Part shown: piece after piece, positions 1-8,025 of the stretch
Position numbering within the stretch: the first letter of the stretch is position 1
Layout: every line of letters starts with the position of its first letter
Source: Ruminococcus sp.
Lineage (GTDB): Bacteria > Bacillota > Clostridia > Oscillospirales > Acutalibacteraceae
Direction: 5' to 3'
Assembly: GCA_004558485.1 (NCBI GenBank)
Contig: SFCS01000005.1
Coordinates: 1 to 64,000 of the forward strand
Length of the DNA stretch: 64,000 nucleotides
The notes under the pieces: generated by a model
Seen by the model: the letters and a program-made list of their open reading frames with translations, nothing else
Told to the model about the DNA's origin: nothing
The model's database searches: none
Translations under genes and position numbers: made by a program

Positions 1-1
1 A

Positions 2-268
2 ATGCCCTTGTTCACATTAAAGTCGTCTATGGTATTTGCCTATATTTGCACCGCGTCAATACTGGGGTATACACTTTTCTATTATGTTCAGCGCACAACG
101 GCGTTGTCAAAGTTGTTTATTATAAAATTTGCGGAGCCGCTTTTTTCATGTTTGTTCGGGGCAATCCTTCTCGGCGAGAATATCTTTCAATATCCGTATG
201 CTATCGCATTTGTTTTGATAGCAGCAGGCATTGTGTTAGGCAACGCAAAAGGCAAAGCGGAACATTAG
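2..268 (+). CDS. EamA/DMT-family transporter, C-terminal part (cut by window edge)
   Basis: Open from the window edge to a stop at 266-268. The 88 visible residues have the C-terminal signature of a drug/metabolite (EamA, DMT) transporter: three hydrophobic helices, the stretch FAEPLFSCLFGAILLGE, and a final helix before a short charged tail (GNAKGKAEH). In this family the E-P-L-F region precedes the last two helices, so only the end of an approximately 300-residue integral membrane exporter or uptake protein is seen; the substrate cannot be told. Codon use is visibly more AT-rich than in all following genes, which may mean recent acquisition. The ATG at 2 is probably internal, not the start. 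Confidence 0.7.
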   Translation: MPLFTLKSSMVFAYICTASILGYTLFYYVQRTTALSKLFIIKFAEPLFSCLFGAILLGENIFQYPYAIAFVLIAAGIVLGNAKGKAEH

Positions 269-325
269 AAATTTCGGTCAACGCCGACCGTCCGTTGCGC
301 TAAACCGGCGATGCCGCGAAAAAAG

Positions 326-367
326 AAAAAGAGCCTTGGTTGACTTTCGTAAACCAAGGCTCTTTTT
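326..367. terminator. Bidirectional intrinsic terminator
   Basis: A perfect 16-base inverted repeat, arms 326-341 and 352-367, loop of 10. The arms end in A5 and T5, so a U tract follows on either strand. It can stop the plus-strand EamA gene and any minus-strand transcript coming through 394-570. Confidence 0.85.
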
Positions 368-393
368 CGTGTCGGCTGAAACGATTTCCTGTC

Positions 394-534
394 TCACCGC
401 ATCGCGTACTCCACGGAATTGATGACCAGACAGTCCTCGCTTTTCCAATAAATCCGCATATCCGCAAACGCGCCCCACTCCCCGACCCAAATGCAAGAGT
501 TACCTTCAAAACAAAAAAGCACATCCTTTTGTAC
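394..534 (-). pseudogene. Protein-like C-terminal remnant, family unknown
   Basis: Minus-strand frame ending at TGA 394-396. The last 37 residues, from EGNSCIWVGEWG to VINSVEYAMR, have a composition and codon pattern like a real protein tail, and a terminator follows at 326-367. There is no ATG and no ribosome-binding site; upstream the frame runs into the terminator at 519-559 and, 59 codons from its end, the stop of the small frame at 571. I do not recognise the family. A chance open frame is possible. Confidence 0.25.
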
Positions 535-559
535 AGGTATACTACACAAAAGGATGTGC
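519..559. terminator. Bidirectional intrinsic terminator
   Basis: Perfect 14-base arms (519-532 and 546-559) around a 13-base loop. A6 precedes on the left (513-518) and a T-rich tract follows on the right (561-571), so it works on both strands. On the minus strand it lies 11 bases past the stop of the small frame at 571-723. Confidence 0.85.
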
Positions 560-570
560 CTTCCCTTTTT

Positions 571-723
571 TCAGACGCCGCCATGCGGCTCGCCCCAGCC
601 CGCCGCCGACAGCTCCTCCGCCTGATGGACGCTTGCCAGGCAATATAGCTTTCTGACAAGCCTTTGTCCTTGCGGGGCGGAAATGTGTGCGGCAGATCTC
701 ACCGCATCCGTCAGCAGCGCCAT
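571..723 (-). CDS. Small hypothetical protein, about 50 residues
   Basis: ATG at 723-721 to TGA at 573-571, preceded at a 9-base spacing by GGAG and followed at once by a strong terminator (519-559). The product starts MALLTDAVRSAAHISAPQGQ and ends GWGEPHGGV; no membrane segment, no recognised domain. The open frame continues a little upstream of the ATG to a stop at 763-765, so it could instead be the end of a decayed longer gene. The codons AGA, AGG and CTA are less typical of the neighbours. Real start, ribosome site and terminator make it worth listing, but function is unknown. Confidence 0.35.
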   Translation of the reverse strand: MALLTDAVRSAAHISAPQGQRLVRKLYCLASVHQAEELSAAGWGEPHGGV

Positions 724-857
724 CCCGGAAAGCTCCAGGGGACGCCGCCAAAACCGTGGCCATTATCCACAGTTAAAGCGGCGTTTTCGGTCGTTATACG
801 GTTATACCGATTTTTTACATAGGGAAACAGCAGTATTTTTCAAAAGGCGAAAGCGTC

Positions 858-1704
858 TTATCGGTCTCGGAATATCGGTGCGTTCGGATCCTCTTCATCG
901 TTTGCGTCCGCCGTTTCCTCCTCGTCCGATCTCTCAACATAGACCCCCAGGTTACGGCGCAGCTCAATATCCGCATCGGGATGCGCCGCATAGTATGGAT
1001 CGATGATGAATTTCCTGATGGCGGGGAATGTGCAGAATTGGGTCAGCAAAAAGCGAAAGCCCGGAAACACACAGACATATATCACCGCCGTCAAGAATAT
1101 CACAAACGGGTGCGGAAACAAAAACGGGATCACGATAAACAGTGCCCCCGCCGGCAGCAAAAGCACCAGGCAAAGAAGATTGCGCCAAAAATTCAGGAAC
1201 ACAAAGCGAAAGCTGTTTTTGCACAACTGTTTCATGGTGAAACGGAAGGTAATCATCAGTGTCCAGACATAGAGATCCATCATGGAGAGCACGATAGCCA
1301 AAAACAGGCAGATGCCCGTCCCGATCGTCCCGAGCATTCCCTCCTCACGGAAAGCATAAAACCAAACTGCAAACCCCAAAACAGAAAAACAAAAAAGCCG
1401 CAGCACGCCCATTCCCAGTGCCTGTTTCCAATTCTTGCGCACAATCTCCGTACAGTCGCTGATGCCGAAGGAATGCTTTCTCCGCGCAAGAGCGCGGGTA
1501 ACATGCGTGATGCCGACCGTCGAAAGTCCGCCGGTCAGGAGCGGCAACGAGAGCAGCACATAAAAGAGGTTTACCGGAATAAGCCTCCAAAAATTACCGA
1601 AAAATATGTCAAAGAACGCAGCAAAAGCGTTCTTTTCCGGCGCATCCTTGCGCACGCCCGGTCCCTCTTTTTCATAGTTGAAAAATCCAAAAAAAGCCTG
1701 CCAT
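858..1704 (-). CDS. DUF624 (YesL-like) membrane protein with a frameshift in the first codons
   Basis: The protein is recognisable as a DUF624 membrane protein: a start-proximal FFGFFNYEKEGPGVRKDAP motif, then about five hydrophobic helices and a charged C-terminal tail. YesL relatives often sit with carbohydrate ABC transporters; their role is not established. The best start is ATG 1704-1702, which has GGAG at 1713-1716, but a T7 run on the minus strand (1689-1695) throws that start out of frame; with six T the product begins MAGFFGFFNYEKEG, as usual for the family. The frame as sequenced is open further upstream to 1835 without a good ribosome site. Thus either a 1-base error, a real null or phase-variable mutation, or slippage. 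Promoter candidate at 1845-1873. Confidence 0.75.
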
Positions 1705-1844
1705 GTTTGCTTCTCCTGTTCCCTTCTGCTTTTATACAGCAACTTTTCTCCGACGGAAATATCCGTGCCGTCTTTGTTACAGTGCGTATACAGCGCGACC
1801 GTTTTCGCGCCTCTCTGCGGCAACCAGCCCGTCATTTTAAGTAC

Positions 1845-1873
1845 ATACTATCCCGAAAAAAGAAAAAATGCAA
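1845..1873 (-). promoter_or_regulatory. Sigma-A promoter candidate for the DUF624 gene
   Basis: On the minus strand, TTGCAT (1873-1868), a 17-base spacer and TAGTAT (1850-1845). It would start transcription near 1838 and leave a leader of about 130 bases before ATG 1704. Confidence 0.5.
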
Positions 1874-2041
1874 GAGAAATTATATTTTCAGCCCCTCCAC
1901 ATCTTTTGCCGTCTCTTGCACCCCCTATTGGCTTCGTTACGGAATTTTTTGAAGCCGACCTGCGTGCTTGAACAGAGGGCAGCAATGGGACTTTCCGGCT
2001 GAAAAAGCGCGTCTAAAAGCCGCAAAATCAAGGCAAAGCTT

Positions 2042-2080
2042 AAGGGCTTGCTGCCTGCAATGCACAGACAGCAAGCCCTT
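2042..2080. terminator. Perfect 12-base hairpin, possible terminator of the hydrolase gene
   Basis: Arms 2042-2053 and 2069-2080 are perfectly complementary, loop 15 bases. Neither side carries a strong U tract, so termination is only inferred from its place about 75 bases past the hydrolase stop. Confidence 0.4.
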
Positions 2081-2155
2081 TCGGCAGCTTGAACAATTTT
2101 ATCCCGCTGCTTTGTCTGCCGTTTGGGGGTCACTTTAAACGCAGCCCCTCTTTTT

Positions 2156-3130
2156 TCATTTGTCATATTTCTCGAAAAATGCGTTGCAGGTCGCCTCATA
2201 GCGTTCCCGCTCCACAAGATAACTCATGCCGTGATCGGCACCCGGCACGATCAACAGCTCCTTCGGCGCGGCACAGGCGAGATAGTTTTCAAAAGACATC
2301 TCCACCGGCACGAAGTGATCCGCCGTCCCGTGGATGAACAGCACCGGCACGGTGCAGTGCCGCAGCGCGTCCGTGCAGGAATAGTTGTTGTCCTCGGTCA
2401 CCCATTTGCGGCGGCATAGATCGTCCACCACCATGCGGCGCAGCCCCGTGTAGGGCAGGTGCAGGTTTTTCTCCGAAATATACTTCCAAATGGCGTTCGG
2501 CGAGGTATAGCCGCAATCCGCCATGATGCCGTGCACACAGGCGGGCAGCTGCATTCCCGACGCCATCAGCACCGTCGAGGCGCCCATGGACACGCCGACG
2601 AGATACACCGGCAGCCCTTCGCCGAGACCGTCAACATATTTTGCCCAGGTGAGGCAGTCATGCCGCTCCAGCAGGCCGAAGCCCATATATGCGCCGCTGC
2701 TGCCGTTTTGACCGCGCTGCTCGACGAACAGCACATTGCAGTGCGCCCGCTGCCAAAAGTCCGCGATGAGCCCGAAATCCATCGACCAGGAGGAACGCCA
2801 ACCGTGAAAGGCGATGAGCGTGCGGGCAGGGTTTTCACACCGCACCCAGTGTCCGAGCAGCTTTTCACCGTCAAATGCCGTCAGCTCGACATCCTCGTGC
2901 GGCAGCGCCTCCAGTGCCTCTGCCGCCGCCTTTTGTTCTGCCATAATCTCCCGCATTTTCTCCGAACCGGCAAAGGTCTCCTTTGTCTTTTCGAGCGCCT
3001 TGGGCGTTTCCCTGTCCACTGCGACATCCACCAGCTTTTTGGTGACAACATAGGAAACTGCGGCAGCGCCCGCGGCAACGGCGGAAAGTCCCAGCATCCA
3101 TTTTCCGATCTTCTTCGGTGTTACTGTCAT
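2156..3130 (-). CDS. Alpha/beta hydrolase with N-terminal membrane anchor
   Basis: 324 residues. A lysine-rich start is followed by one hydrophobic segment (about residues 8-30), then an alpha/beta-hydrolase fold: LIAFHGWRSS oxyanion-hole region, nucleophile elbow GVSMG, and acid/histidine near the end (HGTADHFVP, GADHGMS). It is similar in layout to Firmicute extracytoplasmic hydrolases of the YqkD/BAAT-like type. Substrate is unknown; an esterase or acyl hydrolase acting at the outer face of the membrane is the inference. The start at 3130 is chosen because AAGGAG lies 8 bases upstream (3139-3145); an upstream in-frame ATG at 3169 lies inside the preceding terminator. Single-gene unit downstream of glmS. 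Confidence 0.8.
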   Translation of the reverse strand: MTVTPKKIGKWMLGLSAVAAGAAAVSYVVTKKLVDVAVDRETPKALEKTKETFAGSEKMREIMAEQKAAAEALEALPHEDVELTAFDGEKLLGHWVRCENPARTLIAFHGWRSSWSMDFGLIADFWQRAHCNVLFVEQRGQNGSSGAYMGFGLLERHDCLTWAKYVDGLGEGLPVYLVGVSMGASTVLMASGMQLPACVHGIMADCGYTSPNAIWKYISEKNLHLPYTGLRRMVVDDLCRRKWVTEDNNYSCTDALRHCTVPVLFIHGTADHFVPVEMSFENYLACAAPKELLIVPGADHGMSYLVERERYEATCNAFFEKYDK

Positions 3131-3155
3131 TGAACGCACTCCTTTCAAGCAAAGA

Positions 3156-3183
3156 CCGAAAGCCGCCATGCGGCGGCTTTCGG
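3156..3183 (-). terminator. Terminator hairpin after glmS
   Basis: Perfect 12-base arms (3156-3167 and 3172-3183) with a 4-base loop, 11 bases past the glmS stop. The U tract on the minus strand is weak; a better T run follows on the plus strand. It stands directly upstream of the hydrolase ribosome site. Confidence 0.65.
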
Positions 3184-3194
3184 AAAGATTTTTT

Positions 3195-5024
3195 TCATTC
3201 GACCGTCACGCTCTTGGCAAGATTGCGCGGCTTGTCGATGTCGCAGTTGCGCGCAAGGGCGATATAATACCCCAGCATCTGCATCGGCACGACCTCCAGC
3301 GACGGCATGAGCAGCTCATGCGTCTCGGGAATGTAGATCACATGATCCGCCTCCGGCACCATGGATTTGTTCGCGTCGGTGGTGACGAGCAGCACTTCCG
3401 CGCCGCGTGCCTTCACTTCCTTGATATTCGACAGCGTTTTGTCCAAAAGGCGGTCACAGCAGGCAAGACCCACCACAAAGGTTCCCTCCTCGATGAGGGA
3501 AATGGTGCCGTGCTTCAGTTCGCCCGCGGCATACGCCTCAGAGTGGATATAGCTGATCTCCTTGAGCTTCAGGGACGCTTCCATCGCCACCGCATAGTCA
3601 AGGTTTCTGCCGATGAAATAGGCATGCTCCAAATAGACATACCGCTCGGCAAGCTGCTTGAGCATCGGGGCGCATTTGAGGATCTCCTCCAGCGTATCCG
3701 GCAGCTTTTCGATCTCCTTCACCATGGCGTGCATCGCCGCATCGTCCAGTCTGCCGATGGCATGGGCGATATATACGCCGATGAGATAGATCATCGTCAG
3801 CTGGGTCGAATATGCCTTCGTCGTGGCGACGGCGATCTCCGGGCCCGCCCAGGTGTACAGCACATCGTCGCTTTCGTTGGCGATGGAGCTTCCCACCACA
3901 TTCACGACCGACAGCACCCGCGCACCGCGCTTTTTCGCCTCGCGCAGTGCCGCCAGCGTGTCCGCCGTCTCGCCCGACTGGCTGATGATGATGACCAGCG
4001 AATGTTCATCGACGATGGGGTCACGATAGCGGAATTCCGACGCAAGATCCACCTCGACAGGGATGCGCGTCATACTTTCGATCACATATTTTCCCACGAT
4101 GCCGACATGATATGCCGAGCCGCAGGCGATGATGTGGATGCGGTGGAAATTCCCGAGCTGCGCGGCGGTCAGATGGATGCCGTCAAGCACCACATTGCCG
4201 TCATCGTCGACGCGCGGCGAAATGGTGGCACGCAGCGCGCTCGGCTGCTCCATAATTTCCTTAATCATGAAATGCGGATAGCCGCCCTTTTCCGCGCTCG
4301 CAACATCCCAGTCCACCGTGAACGGTTCTCTGTGAACAGGGTTGCCGTCCTTATCGTAAACATTGACTCTGCTGCCCGACAGCACTGCCATGTCATGATC
4401 CAAAAGATGCACGACGCGGCGGGTATGCGCCAAAACAGCAGGAATGTCGGAGGCGATGAAGTTGCCGTCCTCCGCAAGGCCGATGATGAGGGGGCTGGCG
4501 TTGCGCACCGCAATCAGATGGTGCGGATGGTCGGCACAAAGAATACCCAGCGCATAGGAGCCTTCCAGCCTTGCGACCGTCTTTTTCACCGCGTCGAAGA
4601 AATCGCCGGTGTAGTATTTATCCAGCAGCTGTGCGACGACCTCGGTATCGGTCTCGGAAACAAATTCCACGCCATCCGCCTTCAGCTCCGCCGTCAGCGC
4701 CAGATAGTTTTCGATGATACCGTTATGCACGACAGCGAATTTTCCCGAGGCGCTGCGATGCGGGTGGGAATTGATGTCGCTGGGCTTGCCGTGCGTCGCC
4801 CAGCGGGTGTGTCCGATACCGAGCGTCTGCGGCAGATCCTTGCCGTCATGTATGCGATCGGCAAGCACGCGCAGTCTGCCAAGATTCTTTTCGATCACGA
4901 TGCCGTCGGCGTCACAGACGGCAATACCGGCAGAGTCATAGCCTCTGTATTCCAGCTTTTCAAGTCCCTCCAGCAGCAACGGCGCCGCCGGTTTTTTTCC
5001 AATATACCCTACAATACCACACAT
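3195..5024 (-). CDS. glmS: Glutamine--fructose-6-phosphate aminotransferase (isomerizing)
   Basis: 609 residues, the normal length. Makes glucosamine-6-phosphate from fructose-6-phosphate and glutamine, the entry step to UDP-GlcNAc for peptidoglycan. The N-terminal nucleophile Cys2 follows the initiator (MCGIVGYIG), with a class II glutamine amidotransferase domain to about residue 220, two SIS sugar-isomerase domains, and the conserved C-terminal DKPRNLAKSVTVE. ATG 5024-5022 has GGAG 12 bases upstream. It has its own promoter candidate (5070-5098), so the transcript leader is only about 40 bases and there is no room for the glmS ribozyme found in many Firmicutes. Confidence 0.97.
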   Translation of the reverse strand: MCGIVGYIGKKPAAPLLLEGLEKLEYRGYDSAGIAVCDADGIVIEKNLGRLRVLADRIHDGKDLPQTLGIGHTRWATHGKPSDINSHPHRSASGKFAVVHNGIIENYLALTAELKADGVEFVSETDTEVVAQLLDKYYTGDFFDAVKKTVARLEGSYALGILCADHPHHLIAVRNASPLIIGLAEDGNFIASDIPAVLAHTRRVVHLLDHDMAVLSGSRVNVYDKDGNPVHREPFTVDWDVASAEKGGYPHFMIKEIMEQPSALRATISPRVDDDGNVVLDGIHLTAAQLGNFHRIHIIACGSAYHVGIVGKYVIESMTRIPVEVDLASEFRYRDPIVDEHSLVIIISQSGETADTLAALREAKKRGARVLSVVNVVGSSIANESDDVLYTWAGPEIAVATTKAYSTQLTMIYLIGVYIAHAIGRLDDAAMHAMVKEIEKLPDTLEEILKCAPMLKQLAERYVYLEHAYFIGRNLDYAVAMEASLKLKEISYIHSEAYAAGELKHGTISLIEEGTFVVGLACCDRLLDKTLSNIKEVKARGAEVLLVTTDANKSMVPEADHVIYIPETHELLMPSLEVVPMQMLGYYIALARNCDIDKPRNLAKSVTVE

Positions 5025-5069
5025 TGGGGGTGAAGTCTCCTTTCGATAGTTGAATTTTGGCTACACCCT

Positions 5070-5098
5070 ATTTTACAATACCGCAGCGCATTTTGCAA
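5070..5098 (-). promoter_or_regulatory. Sigma-A promoter candidate for glmS
   Basis: Minus strand TTGCAA (5098-5093), 17-base spacer, TAAAAT (5075-5070), lying between the glgP stop and the glmS start. Confidence 0.55.
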
Positions 5099-5108
5099 GA
5101 AAATCTTT

Positions 5109-7433
5109 TCAAAGTGTCCAAATTTCATGTGCGTACTCCAAAACCGCGCGATCTGCCGAAAAATAGCCAGCCCCCGCAATATTATGCAGGCTTTTCTTAA
5201 AAAAGCCCTCCGAGTGGACGCTGTCGGCGTTTGCGCGCAGACGGGCGGCGCAATAGGCGTCAAAGTCGCCGAAAAGATAATAGTGGTCCGCCTGCTGCCA
5301 ATCCGCCTCGGTCAGTGAGCGGTACAGCTCGGCAAACATGCCCGTGCCGTCGTCGGAGAGCGTGCCGTCGATGAGTGTTTCCACCACCCGCCGCAGACGA
5401 TCGTTCTGTTTGAGCAGCGCCTTCGGGTCATAGTGCGGGCGCAGCGCCTGCAGCTCCTCGACCGTCGCGCCGAAGATATAGTTGTTCTCGATGCCCGCGT
5501 GCTCCACGATCTCAATGTTTGCGCCGTCATAAGTGCCGAGCGTCACCGCGCCGTTTAACATGAATTTCATGTTGCTCGTGCCGGACGCCTCTGTGCCGGC
5601 GGTGGAGATCTGCTCGGAGATGTCGGCGGCGGGAATGAGCTTTTCGGCATAGGACACGCCGTAATCCGGCACAAACAGCACCTGCATCCGATCGGACACC
5701 GCCGCGTCGTTTGCGATCATGCGGGAGATCTCGTTGATATATTTGATGATTGCCTTGGCACGGCGATAGCCGGGCGCCGCCTTCGCGCCAAACAGAAACG
5801 CCGTCGGCTGGAAATCGGGGAGCTCACCGTCCTTCAGGCGGAAATAGATGTCGAGGATGGAAAAGGCGTTGAGCAGCTGCCGCTTATATTCGTGCAGCCG
5901 CTTTATCTGCACATCCAGAAGAAAATCCCAACGAAGGAGCAGCCCGCTTTTCTTTTCCATATAGGCGGCAAGCTGCTTTTTCTTTTGCTGCCGCATGAAA
6001 CGCAGCTGCTCCGAAAGGCGGGGATCGTCCGTGTGCTTTTCCAGTCCCCGCAGTTCCTCCAGATGCGTCAGCCAGCCGTCGCCGATGCGTGCGGTGATGA
6101 TGGCGGAAAGCTCGGGGTTGGCAAGCGCCAGCCACCGCCGCTGGGTGATGCCATTGGTGATATTGCGGAAGTGCGTCGGGAACAGGCGATACCAGTCCGG
6201 CAGCACCCGCGTTTTGAGCAGCTCGGTGTGGATGGCGGCAACGCCGTTGACCGCATGCGACCCGAACAGCGCCATGCGCGCCATGTGCACCCGCCGATCG
6301 CAGAGAATGTCAAAGGGCGCAAAATCCGTCACGCCCATTTTCCCAAGCTCCTGTCGCAGCGTTTGCTGCAGCCGCCGCACGATGGGATACAATTCCGGCA
6401 GCACCTGTTGGAAAAGCGCAATATCCCATGTTTCCAGCGCCTCCGGCATGATGGTGTGGTTGGTATAGGCAAACATGCGCCTAGCGGCGGCAAGCGCTGC
6501 GTCGAAGTCCACGCCCTCCCCCGCCAAAAGGCGGATAAGCTCGGGGACGGCGATCACGGGATGGGTGTCGTTGAGCTGCACGGCATAGCGGTCGGAAAGC
6601 AGCGTCATGTCCGTTTCCCCGCTCTGCTTGAAGCGCCGCAGCATATCCTGTAGGGACGCGCTGACGAAAAAGTATTGCTGCTTTAGGCGCAGCTTTTTTC
6701 CGGCGGGGCCGTCATCGTTGGGATACAGCACCGCGCTGATCGTTTCCGCCGCGTCCCGCTCGGCAAAAGCGGCGGCGTATTTTTGGGCGTTAAACAGGGA
6801 AAAGTCAAAGGGGGTGAGCGCCTCCGCCTGCCACAGGCGCAGCGTGTTGACCGTCCGACAGCCGAACCCGATGACGGGCATATCATACGGCACCGCCCAC
6901 ACCGTCTGATCGCCGAACTGCACCTGCACCCGTTCCTCCTCACGCCGCACCGAAAAAGGATCACCGCAGCGCGTCCAGTCATCCGCCTCTTCCTTTTGGA
7001 ACCCGTTTTCAAACCGCTGACGGAAAATGCCGTAGCGATAACGGATACCATAGCCGTTCAGCGTCAGCCCCTGGGTCGCGGCGGCGTCGAGAAAGCAGGC
7101 GGCAAGCCGTCCCAGTCCGCCGTTGCCGAGCGCGGCGTCGCCGATCTCCTCCAGTATCCGTATATCGACGCCGTTGTCCTTGAAAAGCTGTTCCGTCTGC
7201 TCCAAAAGTCCCATGTTGAGCAGGTTAGAGAACACCATCCGCCCCATCAGAAACTCCGCCGAAAAATATGCCGCCTGTTTTCCCGTGCTTTTTTCCTGCC
7301 ACTGCGGATACAGCCGCTGCATCGCCGCCGCACAGACCGCCTTATACAATTGCGCCGCCGTCGCCTGCGCGAGCGTGACATGCGCCGTCATCCTCAAAAT
7401 GTCCTCAATTTCCCGTCCAAAGTCCTTTTCCAT
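5109..7433 (-). CDS. glgP: Glycogen/starch (maltodextrin) phosphorylase
   Basis: 774 residues. Pyridoxal-phosphate enzyme (GT35) that releases glucose-1-phosphate from alpha-1,4-glucans. Recognised by KQAAYFSAEFLMGR near the N-terminus, NGGLGRLAAC, and the cofactor-binding segment TEASGTSNMKFMLNG, in which the Schiff-base lysine is about residue 623. Slightly shorter than the about 800-830 residue enzymes of other bacteria but complete at both ends. The start at 7433 is chosen over the open upstream ATG at 7481 because GGGAG lies 6 bases before it. No other glycogen gene is adjacent; glmS follows downstream under its own promoter. Confidence 0.95.
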   Translation of the reverse strand: MEKDFGREIEDILRMTAHVTLAQATAAQLYKAVCAAAMQRLYPQWQEKSTGKQAAYFSAEFLMGRMVFSNLLNMGLLEQTEQLFKDNGVDIRILEEIGDAALGNGGLGRLAACFLDAAATQGLTLNGYGIRYRYGIFRQRFENGFQKEEADDWTRCGDPFSVRREEERVQVQFGDQTVWAVPYDMPVIGFGCRTVNTLRLWQAEALTPFDFSLFNAQKYAAAFAERDAAETISAVLYPNDDGPAGKKLRLKQQYFFVSASLQDMLRRFKQSGETDMTLLSDRYAVQLNDTHPVIAVPELIRLLAGEGVDFDAALAAARRMFAYTNHTIMPEALETWDIALFQQVLPELYPIVRRLQQTLRQELGKMGVTDFAPFDILCDRRVHMARMALFGSHAVNGVAAIHTELLKTRVLPDWYRLFPTHFRNITNGITQRRWLALANPELSAIITARIGDGWLTHLEELRGLEKHTDDPRLSEQLRFMRQQKKKQLAAYMEKKSGLLLRWDFLLDVQIKRLHEYKRQLLNAFSILDIYFRLKDGELPDFQPTAFLFGAKAAPGYRRAKAIIKYINEISRMIANDAAVSDRMQVLFVPDYGVSYAEKLIPAADISEQISTAGTEASGTSNMKFMLNGAVTLGTYDGANIEIVEHAGIENNYIFGATVEELQALRPHYDPKALLKQNDRLRRVVETLIDGTLSDDGTGMFAELYRSLTEADWQQADHYYLFGDFDAYCAARLRANADSVHSEGFFKKSLHNIAGAGYFSADRAVLEYAHEIWTL

Positions 7434-7506
7434 GCCAAGCTCCCTTTCCGCTCTGTTTTCTGCTAGTTTCCCCGCAAACATTTTTCCTATACCCGCACAA
7501 AAAGCA

Positions 7507-7535
7507 TTGAAAAATTCTGCAATTCAAGGTAATAT
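7507..7535 (+). promoter_or_regulatory. Sigma-A promoter candidate for the bacterial-PH gene pair
   Basis: TTGAAA (7507-7512), 17-base spacer, TAATAT (7530-7535), about 30 bases before the start of the first PH-domain gene. Confidence 0.5.
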
Positions 7536-7566
7536 ATAGTAGTACATTTCGGAAAGGAGTATGCCT

Positions 7567-8025
7567 ATGCTGCAAAAACGACCGTCCCGCCGTCTGTTTA
7601 TTGTGTGGATGATCTATGCCGTTTTGGCGGCACTGCTGCTTTCCGCCGCGTCGGTGGCGATGACCTATATCCGACCGCTGCCGCAGATCTATGTGTATCT
7701 TTTTTCCGCCCTGTGGGTCGCCGTCTGGCTGTTTGTCGTCTGTGTGTTCCTGCCGCTCCGCTTTCGGCATATGGAATATGCCCTGCACGAGGATCGGCTG
7801 GAGGTCACGGACGGCGTGCTCATCCGGCGGCGGCGCATCGTGCCGCTTTCCAATGTGCGGTATATCACCCTGCTCTATGGGCCGCCCGAGCGCATTGCCG
7901 GCATCGGCTCGCTCATCCTGTTCATCACGGGCGGCATGGTGCTGATCGAGGGCGTCCCGCTGCGGCAGGCACGGGAATTGCAGGCATATCTTTTAGACAT
8001 CACGGGAGCGGTGCGTCATGATTGA
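7567..8025 (+). CDS. Bacterial PH (bPH2/YdbS-like) membrane protein
   Basis: 152 residues. Two hydrophobic segments (about 10-35 and 42-65) followed by one bacterial pleckstrin-homology domain (YALHEDRLEVTDGVLIRRRR, VPLSNVRYITL). This is the YdbS type; in B. subtilis ydbS and ydbT are adjacent and reported to affect resistance to bacteriocins, and the same pairing with a YdbT-like partner is seen here. The second ATG (7567) is chosen because AAGGAG ends only one base from the first ATG but 7 bases before the second. It overlaps the next gene by 8 bases, so translation is probably coupled. Confidence 0.85.
   Translation: MLQKRPSRRLFIVWMIYAVLAALLLSAASVAMTYIRPLPQIYVYLFSALWVAVWLFVVCVFLPLRFRHMEYALHEDRLEVTDGVLIRRRRIVPLSNVRYITLLYGPPERIAGIGSLILFITGGMVLIEGVPLRQARELQAYLLDITGAVRHD

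Larger units (their letters stand above)
269..857. other. Degenerate intergenic zone between the EamA gene and the DUF624 gene
   Basis: No gene of normal size is convincing here. The stretch holds two perfect-stem terminators (326-367 and 519-559), a possible 50-codon minus-strand gene (571-723) and a protein-like minus-strand remnant (394-534), listed separately. The stop of the small gene (571-573) and the stop of the remnant (394-396) lie in the same reading frame, with the second terminator between them. The rest (about 724-857) holds only short minus-strand frames with stops and no start. It looks like a decayed or frequently rearranged junction. Confidence 0.4.
1705..2155. other. Intergenic region upstream of the DUF624 gene
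   Basis: Holds the DUF624 promoter candidate (1845-1873), a leader of about 130 bases and a hairpin at 2042-2080. The leader has no recognised riboswitch consensus. Between 1880 and 2040 I see nothing that I can support. Confidence 0.5.

Noticed and set aside
1705..1838. Riboswitch in the DUF624 leader
   Set aside because: The leader is about 130 bases long, but none of the conserved cores I know could be found.
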